From positions 1 through 45,077 of the forward strand of contig NZ_AOMC01000154.1 in the NCBI RefSeq assembly GCF_000336695.1: a stretch of DNA of 45,077 nucleotides. The letters are read 5' to 3'. The notes under the pieces were generated by a model. It did no database searches. It was not told the origin of the DNA and saw nothing but the letters and a program-made list of their open reading frames with translations. Below, in pieces: positions 31,472 through 40,099 of the stretch. Origin of the DNA: Halococcus morrhuae DSM 1307 (lineage in GTDB: Archaea; Halobacteriota; Halobacteria; Halobacteriales; Halococcaceae). Numbering within the stretch: the first letter of the stretch is position 1; the number at the start of each line of letters is the position of its first letter. Position numbers and translations under genes: made by a program.

Positions 31472-31753
31472 TCAGGCAGCGCTTTCGAAGGCCGTCCGGA
31501 ACGCCGCCGTCATGTCGTTCACCCGTCCCGCGCCGTCTTCAAGCGCGTCGAGTGGGTCCGTCCCCTCTGTACGGATGGTGAGAATCGGTTCGGTCTGCCC
31601 ACCGGACTGCTCCGGATTGACGTCGTAGGTGGCCGTCGTGACACCCTCGGTTTCGAGCAGTGCTCCCTTGAGCACGTTCATGAACGTGTGCCCCTCGTCG
31701 GCGACCTCGATCGAGAGCTCGTTCTCGTCGCTTTCGATGACCCGCAGTTCCAT
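31472..31753 (-). CDS. rpoL: DNA-directed RNA polymerase subunit L (Rpo11)
   Basis: Rpo11 pairs with Rpo3 (subunit D) to form the assembly platform of archaeal RNA polymerase, like eukaryotic Rpb11. It has 93 residues. The alpha-motif is [33 protein letters not shown], followed by the usual C-terminal helix ([22 protein letters not shown]). The gene is monocistronic here, convergent with a small membrane protein gene and divergent from the rhomboid gene. Confidence 0.93.
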   Translation of the reverse strand: MELRVIESDENELSIEVADEGHTFMNVLKGALLETEGVTTATYDVNPEQSGGQTEPILTIRTEGTDPLDALEDGAGRVNDMTAAFRTAFESAA

Positions 31754-31833
31754 ACACTACTGTTCGGTCTCGCGCGCTTGAACCTGACGACTGGCCGCGA
31801 CAGAGTGAAACCCACGCATACCCACGATCGGCC

Positions 31834-33501
31834 ATGAGTTCGCCGTGGCTGGCGCTCACCCGCATCGCCGTCGCCCTCGCGGTCGTCCTCTCGGCGCTCG
31901 TGGCATTGCGGATCGACACCCACGACCGGACCACGGCGCTGCGAGCGCGCTTTCTCGCCGGCATCCCCTGGGGAACGCTGCTCACGATGCTCGGCGTGCT
32001 CGCCGTCTATCTGTTCGTACAGGGCGGATTTCACCACTGGTACGGCCCGCTCGCGCTCCCCTTTCGCGCGTGGTCGTACGGCTCCCCGCTCGGCATCGCC
32101 CTCTCCTCGTTCGCCCACGTCGACCCGGGGCATCTGATCGGGAACCTGGTTGGAACGCTCGCGCTCGCCCCGCTGGCCGAATACGCCTGGGGCCACTATC
32201 CGGACGAACAGGGTCCGAAATCGCCGCTCGTGAGAAACCCGATCGCCCGCGTGCTTGCGATCCCGGTCGCGGCGCTGCTCGTCGGGCTGTTCGTCGCGCT
32301 GTTCGCGATCGGCCCGGTCATCGGCTTCTCGGGCGTACTGTTCGCCATCGCCGGGGTCGCGCTCATCCACTACCCGCTGGCGACGGTGATCGCGCTCGCG
32401 GCCAGCGACGCCGTCCGACAGGTTTACGCCGCCGTCCGGAACCCGGTCGTCCAGGCCAGCGCCGACCCGTCGTTCGGCGCGCCCTGGTGGGCGGGCATCG
32501 CCATCCAGGCCCACGCGATCGGGTTACTCGTCGGCGTACTCGCCGGGATCGTGCTCGTCCGGCGGCGCGAGACGGGACCCACGGCCGGCCGGCTCTGGCT
32601 CGGAACGGTACTGTTCGCCATCTCGCAGTCGCTGTGGGCGGTTTACTGGTTTCGCGGCAACGGCGGGTTCGTGCTCTATCGCGCGCTCGGCGTGGTGCTC
32701 GTCTTCGGGCTCGCCCTGCTGGTCGTTGCGGGCGTCGTCGCCACCGGGCGCGTCCCGTCCGCAGTCCCGCTCGTCGGCGGCACCGAGCGATGGGCCGGGG
32801 CGGCCGTGGTCGTGTTGCTCGCGCTCGCGGCGCTGTCGGCCCCCGCGATTCCAGTGAACCTCACGACCGTCGAATCGTCGACGGCACGGGCGGCCACCAC
32901 ACCCAACGCGGCACCCGCCAACACGACAGCCGAGCAGTCAGATGCGATCGCCGTCAGGGATTACACCGTGCGATACGCCGAGAACATCACCAACCGACAG
33001 GTCTCGGTCGTCGACGTCACGGCGTTCGGCGAGAGTACGACTGTCAACGCCAGCGGCGTCATCGTGACGAGCGAGCGCCGCCATCTCTGGACGACCGCCG
33101 TCCAGGCATCGCGGCTCGCGTTCACGGGACGAGCGACCGTCCGTATCGGCGGCCTTGGCTGGGACGAGCGGATACGGGTTTCGCGCAGCGGCTGGCAGGC
33201 GGGCGACGATCGTGCCTACAAGATCTGGCTCAATCGGAGCAACCAAACTCGGGTCGGCTACCGCTCCGCGCCGGCGACCGCCGACGCGACGATCCGGGGG
33301 AAGAACGTCTCGATCGTTCCCCGACGGAAGGGGTTCGGACTCGTTGTCTCGCGGGCCAACGAGACGCTCGGACGCGCGCCACTCCCGAACAACGGCACGA
33401 CGCGCGCCGCGAACCTCACCTTCAGCCGCGAGGGACGGACGCTGTTCGCCGCGACCGGCGAGACGCGCGTTCCGATCGCCGAACGCGAGCGCTATCGATG
33501 A
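31834..33501 (+). CDS. Rhomboid-family intramembrane serine protease with large C-terminal domain
   Basis: A 555-residue protein. The rhomboid core (about 45-245) has the HVDPGHLIGNLVGT segment of helix 2, the nucleophile Ser166 in GFSG and the catalytic His227 in AHAIGLLVG. More membrane segments follow to about residue 345. The last 200 residues form a soluble domain rich in Asn-x-Ser/Thr sites, likely outside the cell and glycosylated. Rhomboids cleave substrates within the membrane. The added domain may select substrates (inference). Confidence 0.9.
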   Translation: MSSPWLALTRIAVALAVVLSALVALRIDTHDRTTALRARFLAGIPWGTLLTMLGVLAVYLFVQGGFHHWYGPLALPFRAWSYGSPLGIALSSFAHVDPGHLIGNLVGTLALAPLAEYAWGHYPDEQGPKSPLVRNPIARVLAIPVAALLVGLFVALFAIGPVIGFSGVLFAIAGVALIHYPLATVIALAASDAVRQVYAAVRNPVVQASADPSFGAPWWAGIAIQAHAIGLLVGVLAGIVLVRRRETGPTAGRLWLGTVLFAISQSLWAVYWFRGNGGFVLYRALGVVLVFGLALLVVAGVVATGRVPSAVPLVGGTERWAGAAVVVLLALAALSAPAIPVNLTTVESSTARAATTPNAAPANTTAEQSDAIAVRDYTVRYAENITNRQVSVVDVTAFGESTTVNASGVIVTSERRHLWTTAVQASRLAFTGRATVRIGGLGWDERIRVSRSGWQAGDDRAYKIWLNRSNQTRVGYRSAPATADATIRGKNVSIVPRRKGFGLVVSRANETLGRAPLPNNGTTRAANLTFSREGRTLFAATGETRVPIAERERYR

Positions 33502-33673
33502 GCGGTGTCGTGGAGCCATACGACCGATCCCCGCCGGCGAACAGCCCTGATTCAGACTGTCGCGGTTAAAGGAGCCGTCCTCTGCAGGCGACCGATCCAA
33601 CCAGCTAGGTGTTGTGTGCTATCTATAGTCATGGAGGACGGACACGGATGATACGATCGTGGGTGAGTCGACG

Positions 33674-34918
33674 ATGAGTTCGGCGGACAGTTACGTGCCC
33701 TCCTGGCTTCCGGTGGAGGGACCGAAACGGTTCGTGGAGGCGTACGGTCTGGGCCTGCTGTTCTCGGCGAACGTGTTCGGGGCCGGCTCGGTGTACATCC
33801 TCGCCAACACGGGGGCGAACTGGGGGTTCCTCCTGCTGTGGGCGCTACCGGTCGCGCTCGTCGTCGATCTGGCGATGCACGAGATGTCCGGCCGACTCGC
33901 GACCATCGACGAGCCCGTCGTGAGCTACATCCGCGGCGCGATCGGTGCGGGGCCGACCAAGGTGATGGCGCTGTTCATCGCCTTCATCATGCAGTTCTGG
34001 GCCATCTCGAACTACGCGGTCGCCGGCGCTGCGCTGGCCTATCTGACGCCGCTCGACAACGTCTACATCGGTGCGATCCTCGCCGGCGGCATCGGCATCG
34101 CGCTGGTCGAACTCCGCGTCTACGACCGTGTCGAGGCCGCCATCGCGGCGATCATCCTGACCGTGTTCGCCATCTACATCGTTCTCACGCTCGGGCTCGA
34201 TCTCCCGATCGGGCGGGTCATGTCGGGGTTCGTGCCATACCTGCAGAGCGATATCGGCTTCCTGACCAGCCTCATCGCGCTGTTCGGGACCACAGTCTAC
34301 TACCCGAACTTCATCATTCAATCGAGCATCCAGCCCTCGAAGAACTGGACCGAGATGGGGCCGTACCGCCGGGACAACTTCGTCGGCATCGCCTTCATCG
34401 TGCTCCTCAGCGCGGCCGTCATCGTCGTCTCGGCGCTGACGATGGATCCGGGAACGCCGACGCTCACCAGCCCCGGCGTCCCGTTGCAGGCCATCTTCGG
34501 TAGCTGGGCGCTGCCGGTGTTCGTGCTGGCGGTGTTGCTGGCGACGTTTTCCTCGGCGACCGGCACGCTGTTCGGGGCCGGCTTTCTCGTGCCACAGGCC
34601 TGGGATCGGACGACCGTCTTCGGCGATCGGGGTTTCCGGCGCACCGTCGAGATACTCATCGTGATGGCGGTGGGCTTTGCCGTTCTCCTCATGGAGTTCA
34701 CCGACATCACGCCGGTGCGACTCGGCATCGTGATGCCCGCCGTCAACGGCCTCATCGGACTGCCGATCTTCGCGCTCGCGCTCTTCTTCGCCAATCGGAA
34801 GTTCTTCGATCATCCACGGTGGCTGAATGCCGTCTTCGCCGTCGTCACCGTGCTGATGTTCGTCTTCACGTTTCTGACGGCGCGCAGCCTCTACAGCCAG
34901 ATCGTGACGTGGCTTTAG
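33674..34918 (+). CDS. Nramp-family transporter with non-canonical metal site
   Basis: A 414-residue membrane protein with about 11 helices matching the Nramp (divalent metal) family. The family hallmark DPGN of helix 1 aligns with Gly36-Ala-Gly-Ser39, and the helix 6 MPHN motif aligns with Tyr209-Tyr-Pro-Asn212. So the Asp, Asn and Met ligands for Mn2+/Fe2+ are all replaced. The overall layout (GFLLLWALPVALVVDLAMHEMSGRLATI and IIQSSIQPSKNWTEMGPYRRDN) still fits. The substrate is therefore doubtful: perhaps another cation or an organic solute. ATG 33674 is used. The stop overlaps the convergent gene by four bases. Confidence 0.8.
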   Translation: MSSADSYVPSWLPVEGPKRFVEAYGLGLLFSANVFGAGSVYILANTGANWGFLLLWALPVALVVDLAMHEMSGRLATIDEPVVSYIRGAIGAGPTKVMALFIAFIMQFWAISNYAVAGAALAYLTPLDNVYIGAILAGGIGIALVELRVYDRVEAAIAAIILTVFAIYIVLTLGLDLPIGRVMSGFVPYLQSDIGFLTSLIALFGTTVYYPNFIIQSSIQPSKNWTEMGPYRRDNFVGIAFIVLLSAAVIVVSALTMDPGTPTLTSPGVPLQAIFGSWALPVFVLAVLLATFSSATGTLFGAGFLVPQAWDRTTVFGDRGFRRTVEILIVMAVGFAVLLMEFTDITPVRLGIVMPAVNGLIGLPIFALALFFANRKFFDHPRWLNAVFAVVTVLMFVFTFLTARSLYSQIVTWL

Positions 34919-35538
34919 GCCCACTCGATACGGAAGAGCTCGGTCTCGACGGTGTGGGAGTCCTCGTCGTGGAAGTCGAACTGTCGGGGGAGATCGAGTT
35001 CGGCGCGAAAGGAGCGCGTGACCGTCCCGCCGTTGTCGGCGGCGAACGATGCGACGAACTCCTGGCTGCCGGCGTTGTGAACCGAATACGAGACGTCGCC
35101 CAGGCGGGCGGCCGTCGCGAGGAACGCGCGGTCGGCGTGTTCGTTGCCGTCCTGTGCGCCGAACGGCGGGTTCATCACGACGGTCGTCTCGCCATCCGTG
35201 CCGAGCGGCGCGTCGGTCGCGTCGGCGCGCAGCCACGAGATGTCGGCGGCCGTGCCGACCCGCCCCTCGTTGTCGCGCGCCGTCGAGAGCGGATCGGGGT
35301 CGATATCGACACCCACCACGCCGCGCGGGCCACGGAGCGCGGCCGCGAGCGCGAGCATTCCCGTCCCGGTTCCGAGATCGACGACGAACCGCTCTTCGAT
35401 GTCGCCCTGCAGATCGGCGTCGTGGACCAGCCTGGCCGCCAGTCCCGGCGGCGTCCGGTACTGCTCCAGGCTCGTCCGTGGGTTCTCGAAGCCGGCGACG
35501 ACGGCGAGTCGCTGGGCCAGCGCGCTCACGGAGCTCAT
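34915..35538 (-). CDS. METTL5-like RNA methyltransferase
   Basis: A 207-residue SAM-dependent methyltransferase. Motif I is VVDLGTGTGMLALAAAL, the acidic loop is GVDIDPDPL and the catalytic N6-adenine motif is NPPFGAQ (NPPF). The N-terminal LEQYRTPPGLAARL resembles the LEQYPT segment of METTL5, the 18S rRNA m6A methyltransferase, and its archaeal COG2263 relatives. A role in rRNA or tRNA adenine methylation is likely but inferred. The ATG at 35538 excludes an unsupported 13-residue extension. Confidence 0.88.
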   Translation of the reverse strand: MSSVSALAQRLAVVAGFENPRTSLEQYRTPPGLAARLVHDADLQGDIEERFVVDLGTGTGMLALAAALRGPRGVVGVDIDPDPLSTARDNEGRVGTAADISWLRADATDAPLGTDGETTVVMNPPFGAQDGNEHADRAFLATAARLGDVSYSVHNAGSQEFVASFAADNGGTVTRSFRAELDLPRQFDFHDEDSHTVETELFRIEWA

Positions 35539-35635
35539 CACCCGTGATACCCAGCGGGCATACGAAAACCTTTCCACATACCTCGGAGTTATTCGGGGGG
35601 TAGAACTACGTCAATCGTCGCCGTCGGTCCGGCGA

Positions 35636-36577
35636 ATGGACGACCCCGATCCACAGGTCGAACGGCTGCTCGAACGGATCGACCAACAGCGCACGCCGCC
35701 GACCCACGGCATGTCTGTCCCGACCGCCCGCGAGCGCCTCGACGAACTGTTCACGACGCCCGATCCGGAGCCCGTCGGCGAGATCGAGGAGTTCTCGATC
35801 GAGGGGCCGGGCGGACCGCTGCCGGTGCGCGTCTACGCCCCCGAGACGGGGACGGAGCCCTACGGCGTGTTCGTCACCTTCCACGGCGGTGGATGGGTCG
35901 TCGGCGGGCTCGACACCCACGACCCGGTCTGTCGCGCGCTCGCCAACGCGGCCGACTGTCTCGTCGTCTCGGTCGACTACCGGCTCGCGCCCGAACATCC
36001 CTTCCCGGCGGCCGTCGAGGACTGCTACGCGGCCACCGAATGGGCGGTCGAATACGCCGACGAGCTCGGCGGCGACGGGGAGCGAGTGGCAGTCGGCGGC
36101 GACAGTGCGGGCGGCAACCTGGCCGCCGCCGTCACGCTCGTCGCCCGCGACCGTGACGGGCCGGAGCTCTGCCACCAGTCGCTCGTCTACCCGTCGGTCA
36201 ACTCGCCGTCGCTCCAGGAGTTCGGTTCCTACGAGGAGAACGCCGAGGGCTATCTCCTCGAACGGGCGAGCGCCGAGTGGTACTACGAACGCTATCTCTC
36301 ACATCCGACTGACGCACGCAACGCGTACGCCGCGCCGCTCATGGCACGCGATCTCTCTGGCCTCCCGCCGGCGACCGTCATCACCGCGGGGTTCGATCCG
36401 CTGCGCGACGAGGGGATCGCCTACGCCGATCGCCTCGACGCGGCGGGCGTGCCGGTCACCCACGAGCAGTTCGAGGGGATGATCCACGGCTTCCTCAATC
36501 TGGTCGACACGATCGACCGCAGCCGCGACGCGATCGCGGTGCTTGCGGACGATCTCAGGGATGCATTCGTCCAGTAG
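35636..36577 (+). CDS. HSL-family alpha/beta hydrolase (esterase)
   Basis: A 313-residue carboxylesterase of the hormone-sensitive-lipase family. The oxyanion-hole motif is FHGGGWVVGG, the nucleophile is Ser157 (GDSAGGN), the acid is Asp254 (AGFDPLRDEG) and the base is His284 (GMIHGF). The 50-residue N-terminal cap is present. Short-chain acyl esters are the usual substrates. The ATG at 35636 is the natural start; a frame from 35144 overlaps the methyltransferase and is rejected. Confidence 0.93.
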   Translation: MDDPDPQVERLLERIDQQRTPPTHGMSVPTARERLDELFTTPDPEPVGEIEEFSIEGPGGPLPVRVYAPETGTEPYGVFVTFHGGGWVVGGLDTHDPVCRALANAADCLVVSVDYRLAPEHPFPAAVEDCYAATEWAVEYADELGGDGERVAVGGDSAGGNLAAAVTLVARDRDGPELCHQSLVYPSVNSPSLQEFGSYEENAEGYLLERASAEWYYERYLSHPTDARNAYAAPLMARDLSGLPPATVITAGFDPLRDEGIAYADRLDAAGVPVTHEQFEGMIHGFLNLVDTIDRSRDAIAVLADDLRDAFVQ

Positions 36578-36651
36578 GTCGGGGAGGACGAAGCAATCGA
36601 TCGGCAGTGAGAACGGCGGATTCCGGTCCCGATCTCTCGGGTTCGACCGAA

Positions 36652-37482
36652 TCAGGACGCGTCGGTCGAGAGGATGCCGGTGGCAACGGCCGCCAGCTCG
36701 TCGGCATCGGCCTCGCTGAGGCGCTCGTCGCCGAGCAGCAGCCGAAGTCGCGGGCGGCCGACGTCGATAGGCACCTTCGTCGTGTCGAGCAGCCCCATCT
36801 CTTCGAGGCGGGTTTTCGTCCGCGAGAAGGTGGCCTTGCTCGCGACGCCGGTGTCCTCACCCCACTTCGAGATGTCGTAGAGCAGCTCCTCGTTTTTCGC
36901 CGCGACGAGCAGGCTGATCGTCACCTCGTCGAGACCGTTGCCGTCGCCGCGGGCGGTGTCGAGCGAGGCGAGCACGGCGTCGAAGTCGTCGCGGACGCCG
37001 GGATCGAACGCCTCGGCCATCGTCTCGCGGATCCGCGAGAGCGGCGGGGTTCTGAGGCTGTACGACGAGCTCGCTTCCCAGCGCTCCTCGGAGCGCTCGT
37101 TGGCGTTCGCGACGAACTCCTCATCGTCGGTCCCGAGGGCGGCCACCCGCTGGCCCGCCGTGACGAGCGAGACAACCGTTTCGTCGGTGATGATCAGTTG
37201 GCCGGTGCCGGCCTCCTCGATCGTCCCCAACGAGAGCGTGCCCTCGTCAATGAGATCGGCGGCGGTGCTGGCAACCAGGAAGTCGTCGAGAACGTCCTTG
37301 AGCGTACTGTCGAACGCGAGCAGGCGCACTGTCGGCGGGCTGTCGAGACCGTCGAGCACCGTCACGAGCCGCTCGACCGACGCCGCCGCGGGCACGACGA
37401 CGAACGCGTCGTCGGTCGTTTCCGAAAGCACGGCGCGGTAGACGTCGGCAACGTCCGTTTCGATTCGGTTCGTGAAACTCAT
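36652..37482 (-). CDS. TbsP-like haloarchaeal transcriptional regulator
   Basis: A 276-residue protein resembling TbsP of Haloferax volcanii, which acts with the TrmB regulator on the glycolysis/gluconeogenesis gene gapII. The N-terminal 180 residues form a Rossmann-like sensor domain (VVVPAAASVERLVTVLDGL). The C-terminal part (about 190-265) is a winged helix (ATFSRTKTRLEEMGLLDTTKVPIDVGRPRLRLLLGDERL). ATG 37482 fits the TATA region upstream. The name rests on memory of the family and should be confirmed by search. Confidence 0.75.
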   Translation of the reverse strand: MSFTNRIETDVADVYRAVLSETTDDAFVVVPAAASVERLVTVLDGLDSPPTVRLLAFDSTLKDVLDDFLVASTAADLIDEGTLSLGTIEEAGTGQLIITDETVVSLVTAGQRVAALGTDDEEFVANANERSEERWEASSSYSLRTPPLSRIRETMAEAFDPGVRDDFDAVLASLDTARGDGNGLDEVTISLLVAAKNEELLYDISKWGEDTGVASKATFSRTKTRLEEMGLLDTTKVPIDVGRPRLRLLLGDERLSEADADELAAVATGILSTDAS

Positions 37483-37507
37483 AGCAACTAAACGGAGGTT
37501 TTCCATC

Positions 37508-37521
37508 TATTTAATTTTATT
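37508..37521 (-). promoter_or_regulatory. TATA region of the TbsP-like gene
   Basis: On the minus strand AATAAAATTAAATA precedes the ATG at 37482 by about 26-39 bases. This is the most AT-rich run in the region and fits a leaderless or near-leaderless start. Confidence 0.5.
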
Positions 37522-37553
37522 GGCCAACTGAACCTGAAACGCACAAAGTAAAA

Positions 37554-37582
37554 GGATATTGCAACTTCCAGGGGCGATATCC
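37554..37582 (+). other. Stem-loop in the TbsP/CHAT intergenic region
   Basis: GGATATTGC (37554-37562) pairs with GCGATATCC (37574-37582) around an 11-base loop, with one G-T pair. It follows a TATA-like AAGTAAAAGG. The 377-base region 37483-37859 also holds a CGGTTGAC direct repeat (37635-37642 and 37647-37654) and a candidate small gene. A short leader RNA is possible; evidence is limited to pairing. Confidence 0.3.
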
Positions 37583-37749
37583 GCAACGATATGCATGTCG
37601 TGGAGACAGAAGGAGACGACAGATAGTTCGACGTCGGTTGACCGTTCGGTTGACGAGGGTCTTCGCACGAAACGGTTTTTGGCCGTATACGTTGCTGTTG
37701 GAAACGATACGATAGGTTCATCCCAGCCACGGGTGAATATCGATCAGTT

Positions 37750-37875
37750 GTGAGTGATAGTCAACAACAGTCATCCGAAGCGGAATCGCCGAGCGAGAGC
37801 ATTCAGTTCACGGTGGCGTGTTGTGGCGTCACCGACGTGAGTGGTGCCAGCGCCTGCACTTACTCCGGTCCCTGA
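37750..37875 (+). CDS. Candidate small Cys-containing protein (41 aa), tail-to-tail with CHAT gene
   Basis: GTG at 37750 opens a frame of 41 codons. The first half is Gln/Ser/Glu-rich (MSDSQQQSSEAESPSES). The second half, IQFTVACCGVTDVSGASACT, holds three Cys and ends YSGP. Codon choice is GC-biased at third positions as in real genes. The last 16 bases overlap the 3' end of the CHAT protease gene on the other strand. No strong TATA box lies at leaderless distance. It could encode a small partner or be chance. Confidence 0.35.
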   Translation: MSDSQQQSSEAESPSESIQFTVACCGVTDVSGASACTYSGP

Positions 37876-39923
37876 AGCACACCGAAATCCATCCGGTCGC
37901 TCCAGTGAAGCTGGCCGTCGATCTTCACTGGCATCGCTTCGAGCGCGAGAAACGCCCAGAGTTCGTGTGCCGAGAGATCGAGCCGGCGGACACGACCCGA
38001 GGAGAGATAGCAGTCACGGTCGCCCGACGCAGCGGGGATGAAGAGGCTGCCGAGACCGCGCTCGCGCGTCGGATACGTGATCTGGTCGACCCGAAAGCCG
38101 TCCTCGGTGCGCTCGATCTCACAGAGCGTCGGCGTGCCGCCCGTAGCGTCAGCGATGGCAAAGCCGCCGTCACCGACGACGAGGTACTGCCCGCCGACGA
38201 TACTCTCGCCGCGGGCGATCTCGAGGGCGGGCCCCAGCGGAAAACCGGCATCGAGCAGGCAGGCGAGCGCGCGGCCCATCTTGACGCCCTCGCTGTTCAA
38301 AATATCCGAAATCGTGACGATCCCGCCGATGGCACCGGCCTCGATCAGCGCCATCCCCTGCCGATATGACTGGCAGGCATTCAGGAGAAACGCATCGACG
38401 CCCACCGAGTCGATTTCTCGGGCGTCGAGACGACCGTCCGCGCACGCGAACCCCTCGTCGTCGACGTGGCCGATGTAGTGCAGGAAATCCGTCCGGGTGG
38501 CGAGCACGTCCGCCAGCTCGTCGGTGGTGAGATTGTGGGCGACGGTCACGTCGAACGGGAGATCCGCCCGCTCGCCGTAACTCGCCTCGACGGCGCGCTC
38601 GTCGTCCATCGCCGCGTCGTTGCAGACGACCGTGATCTCGATATCCCCCTCCGCCGGCGTCCGCTCCAACCGATTGCGATAGGCCGCCAGCGACGCCTTG
38701 CTCGCTCCCAGCGGCGTCCCTTCACCGATCCACGTCTGCTCCAGCGACTCCGACCGGAGCGGTTTGACGTACGTGTTCTCGCCGCCCGGCTGGGTGCCCG
38801 TACTCCGCGTGTCGTCGCGCAGGAACGTATCGAGCGCGGCCGATCGGACGTTCGGCACTGAGACTTCGTGTGTCCGTGCGGACCGAACGACGGCGAGGTC
38901 GGACACGACGAACGGTAGGTGTTCGATGCTGTCGGCCGTCGCCGTGACGGTGGCCGTGAGCTTCCACGCCGGCACGTGCTCGGCGATCGTCCGATAGGGA
39001 ATCGAGAGATACGTTTCGAGCTGGGTGGCCAGGGATTGCTCGTAGAGCGTCGGGAAATCGAATCCCAGCTCGTCCTCCAACAGCCGCCGTTCGTGGAGGT
39101 CCATCGGCGTCCAGCCCTCGATTCGTGTGAGACAGTCCAAAAAGAAGGTCTGCTTGAGCGTCCGCGCGACCGTTTGCTCGAACCCCTGCGGGCCGGCGAG
39201 CGACTGCTCGAACCCCCGATCGGTCCGCAGCAGTGGGTCCGTACCCGGCTCGATCGTCGCACCAAGATAGTACGCGAGCGGCGCAACCGTGTAGATCGAT
39301 TCGTATTCGGGAGGAATCTCGATGGTCACGCCCGTGTCGGGCGGTTCGAGTCCCGCCAGATCCAACGAATCACCGAGTTCGATCGTCGGCGGATGGCCCC
39401 GAAGGGTCGGATACGACCGTTCCGGACTGGTCGTCTTCAACGCTGATCCGAACGTCGAGATCGCCGCCATCATCGCCTCGGGATCGGCCGGCGTTTGTAC
39501 CGTCGCCGCCGGTCGCTCGTGGTGCGAGCGCGCGCCGATCAACACCTCGCGCTCGCCACCGAATTCGATCGTCATTCCCGCCGCGTCGGCGCTGATCCGG
39601 AGCGGGCTTTCGACTCGCAGATAGAGCTTGATCGGCGCGCTCACCTCCAAGATGTATTCGCCGGCCGGGAATCGTTCGTCGGCGTGATGCTCGGCGCGGT
39701 CGATCACCACACCCGATCCGTCACGGACGTGGACCGAAACGACGCTCGGCAACGCTATCCCATCGGTCCGAATCGACACCGCGCTCCCGATCGGAAATCG
39801 AAAGTTCGACCGCTCGACCGACGTCGGTCGTACCGCACTCGTCGCCAGATCGTACTGGCGGCGCTCGATCGGGTCCACGACCGCCAGCCCGTCCGTCGAC
39901 CGCTTGAAGAACACCGCAGTCAT
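37860..39923 (-). CDS. CHAT-domain (caspase-like) protease
   Basis: A 687-residue protein. The C-terminal region (about 425-600) matches a CHAT domain, a caspase-related cysteine protease fold. The likely dyad is His486 in FLHYIGHVDDEGF and Cys517 in VDAFLLNACQSYRQGM, each after a hydrophobic strand, and the later segment GAIGGIVTISDIL is typical. The N-terminal 130 residues look beta-rich; the middle (130-420) is unassigned. No signal peptide or membrane helix is seen. CHAT proteases act in bacterial defence and type III-E CRISPR; a haloarchaeal role is unknown. No CRISPR or TPR partner gene is adjacent. Confidence 0.8.
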   Translation of the reverse strand: MTAVFFKRSTDGLAVVDPIERRQYDLATSAVRPTSVERSNFRFPIGSAVSIRTDGIALPSVVSVHVRDGSGVVIDRAEHHADERFPAGEYILEVSAPIKLYLRVESPLRISADAAGMTIEFGGEREVLIGARSHHERPAATVQTPADPEAMMAAISTFGSALKTTSPERSYPTLRGHPPTIELGDSLDLAGLEPPDTGVTIEIPPEYESIYTVAPLAYYLGATIEPGTDPLLRTDRGFEQSLAGPQGFEQTVARTLKQTFFLDCLTRIEGWTPMDLHERRLLEDELGFDFPTLYEQSLATQLETYLSIPYRTIAEHVPAWKLTATVTATADSIEHLPFVVSDLAVVRSARTHEVSVPNVRSAALDTFLRDDTRSTGTQPGGENTYVKPLRSESLEQTWIGEGTPLGASKASLAAYRNRLERTPAEGDIEITVVCNDAAMDDERAVEASYGERADLPFDVTVAHNLTTDELADVLATRTDFLHYIGHVDDEGFACADGRLDAREIDSVGVDAFLLNACQSYRQGMALIEAGAIGGIVTISDILNSEGVKMGRALACLLDAGFPLGPALEIARGESIVGGQYLVVGDGGFAIADATGGTPTLCEIERTEDGFRVDQITYPTRERGLGSLFIPAASGDRDCYLSSGRVRRLDLSAHELWAFLALEAMPVKIDGQLHWSDRMDFGVLQGPE

Positions 39924-39953
39924 TACTCGCCGACCTGTCTCGTCGCATTCATC

Positions 39954-39959
39954 CTTTAT
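39954..39959 (-). promoter_or_regulatory. TATA-like element of the CHAT gene
   Basis: ATAAAG on the minus strand lies about 33 bases before the ATG at 39923, suggesting a very short leader. Confidence 0.4.
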
Positions 39960-39982
39960 CGTCGATCAGGTTCGTCCTGTAT

Positions 39983-39992
39983 GTGACGTCAC
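39983..39992. promoter_or_regulatory. Palindrome upstream of the CHAT promoter
   Basis: GTGACGTCAC is a perfect 10-bp palindrome about 24 bases upstream of the TATA-like element of the CHAT gene, a position where archaeal activators often bind. No cognate regulator is identified. Confidence 0.35.
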
Positions 39993-40099
39993 GGCAAGCC
40001 ACAAAAGTCTATCCGTTCGACTCGCCGCGGGCGTGAGCGAAGCGAAAACGAACCGTCGAACACCGATCGAGGCCGATGAATGGTCGATGTCGTGCGGAG

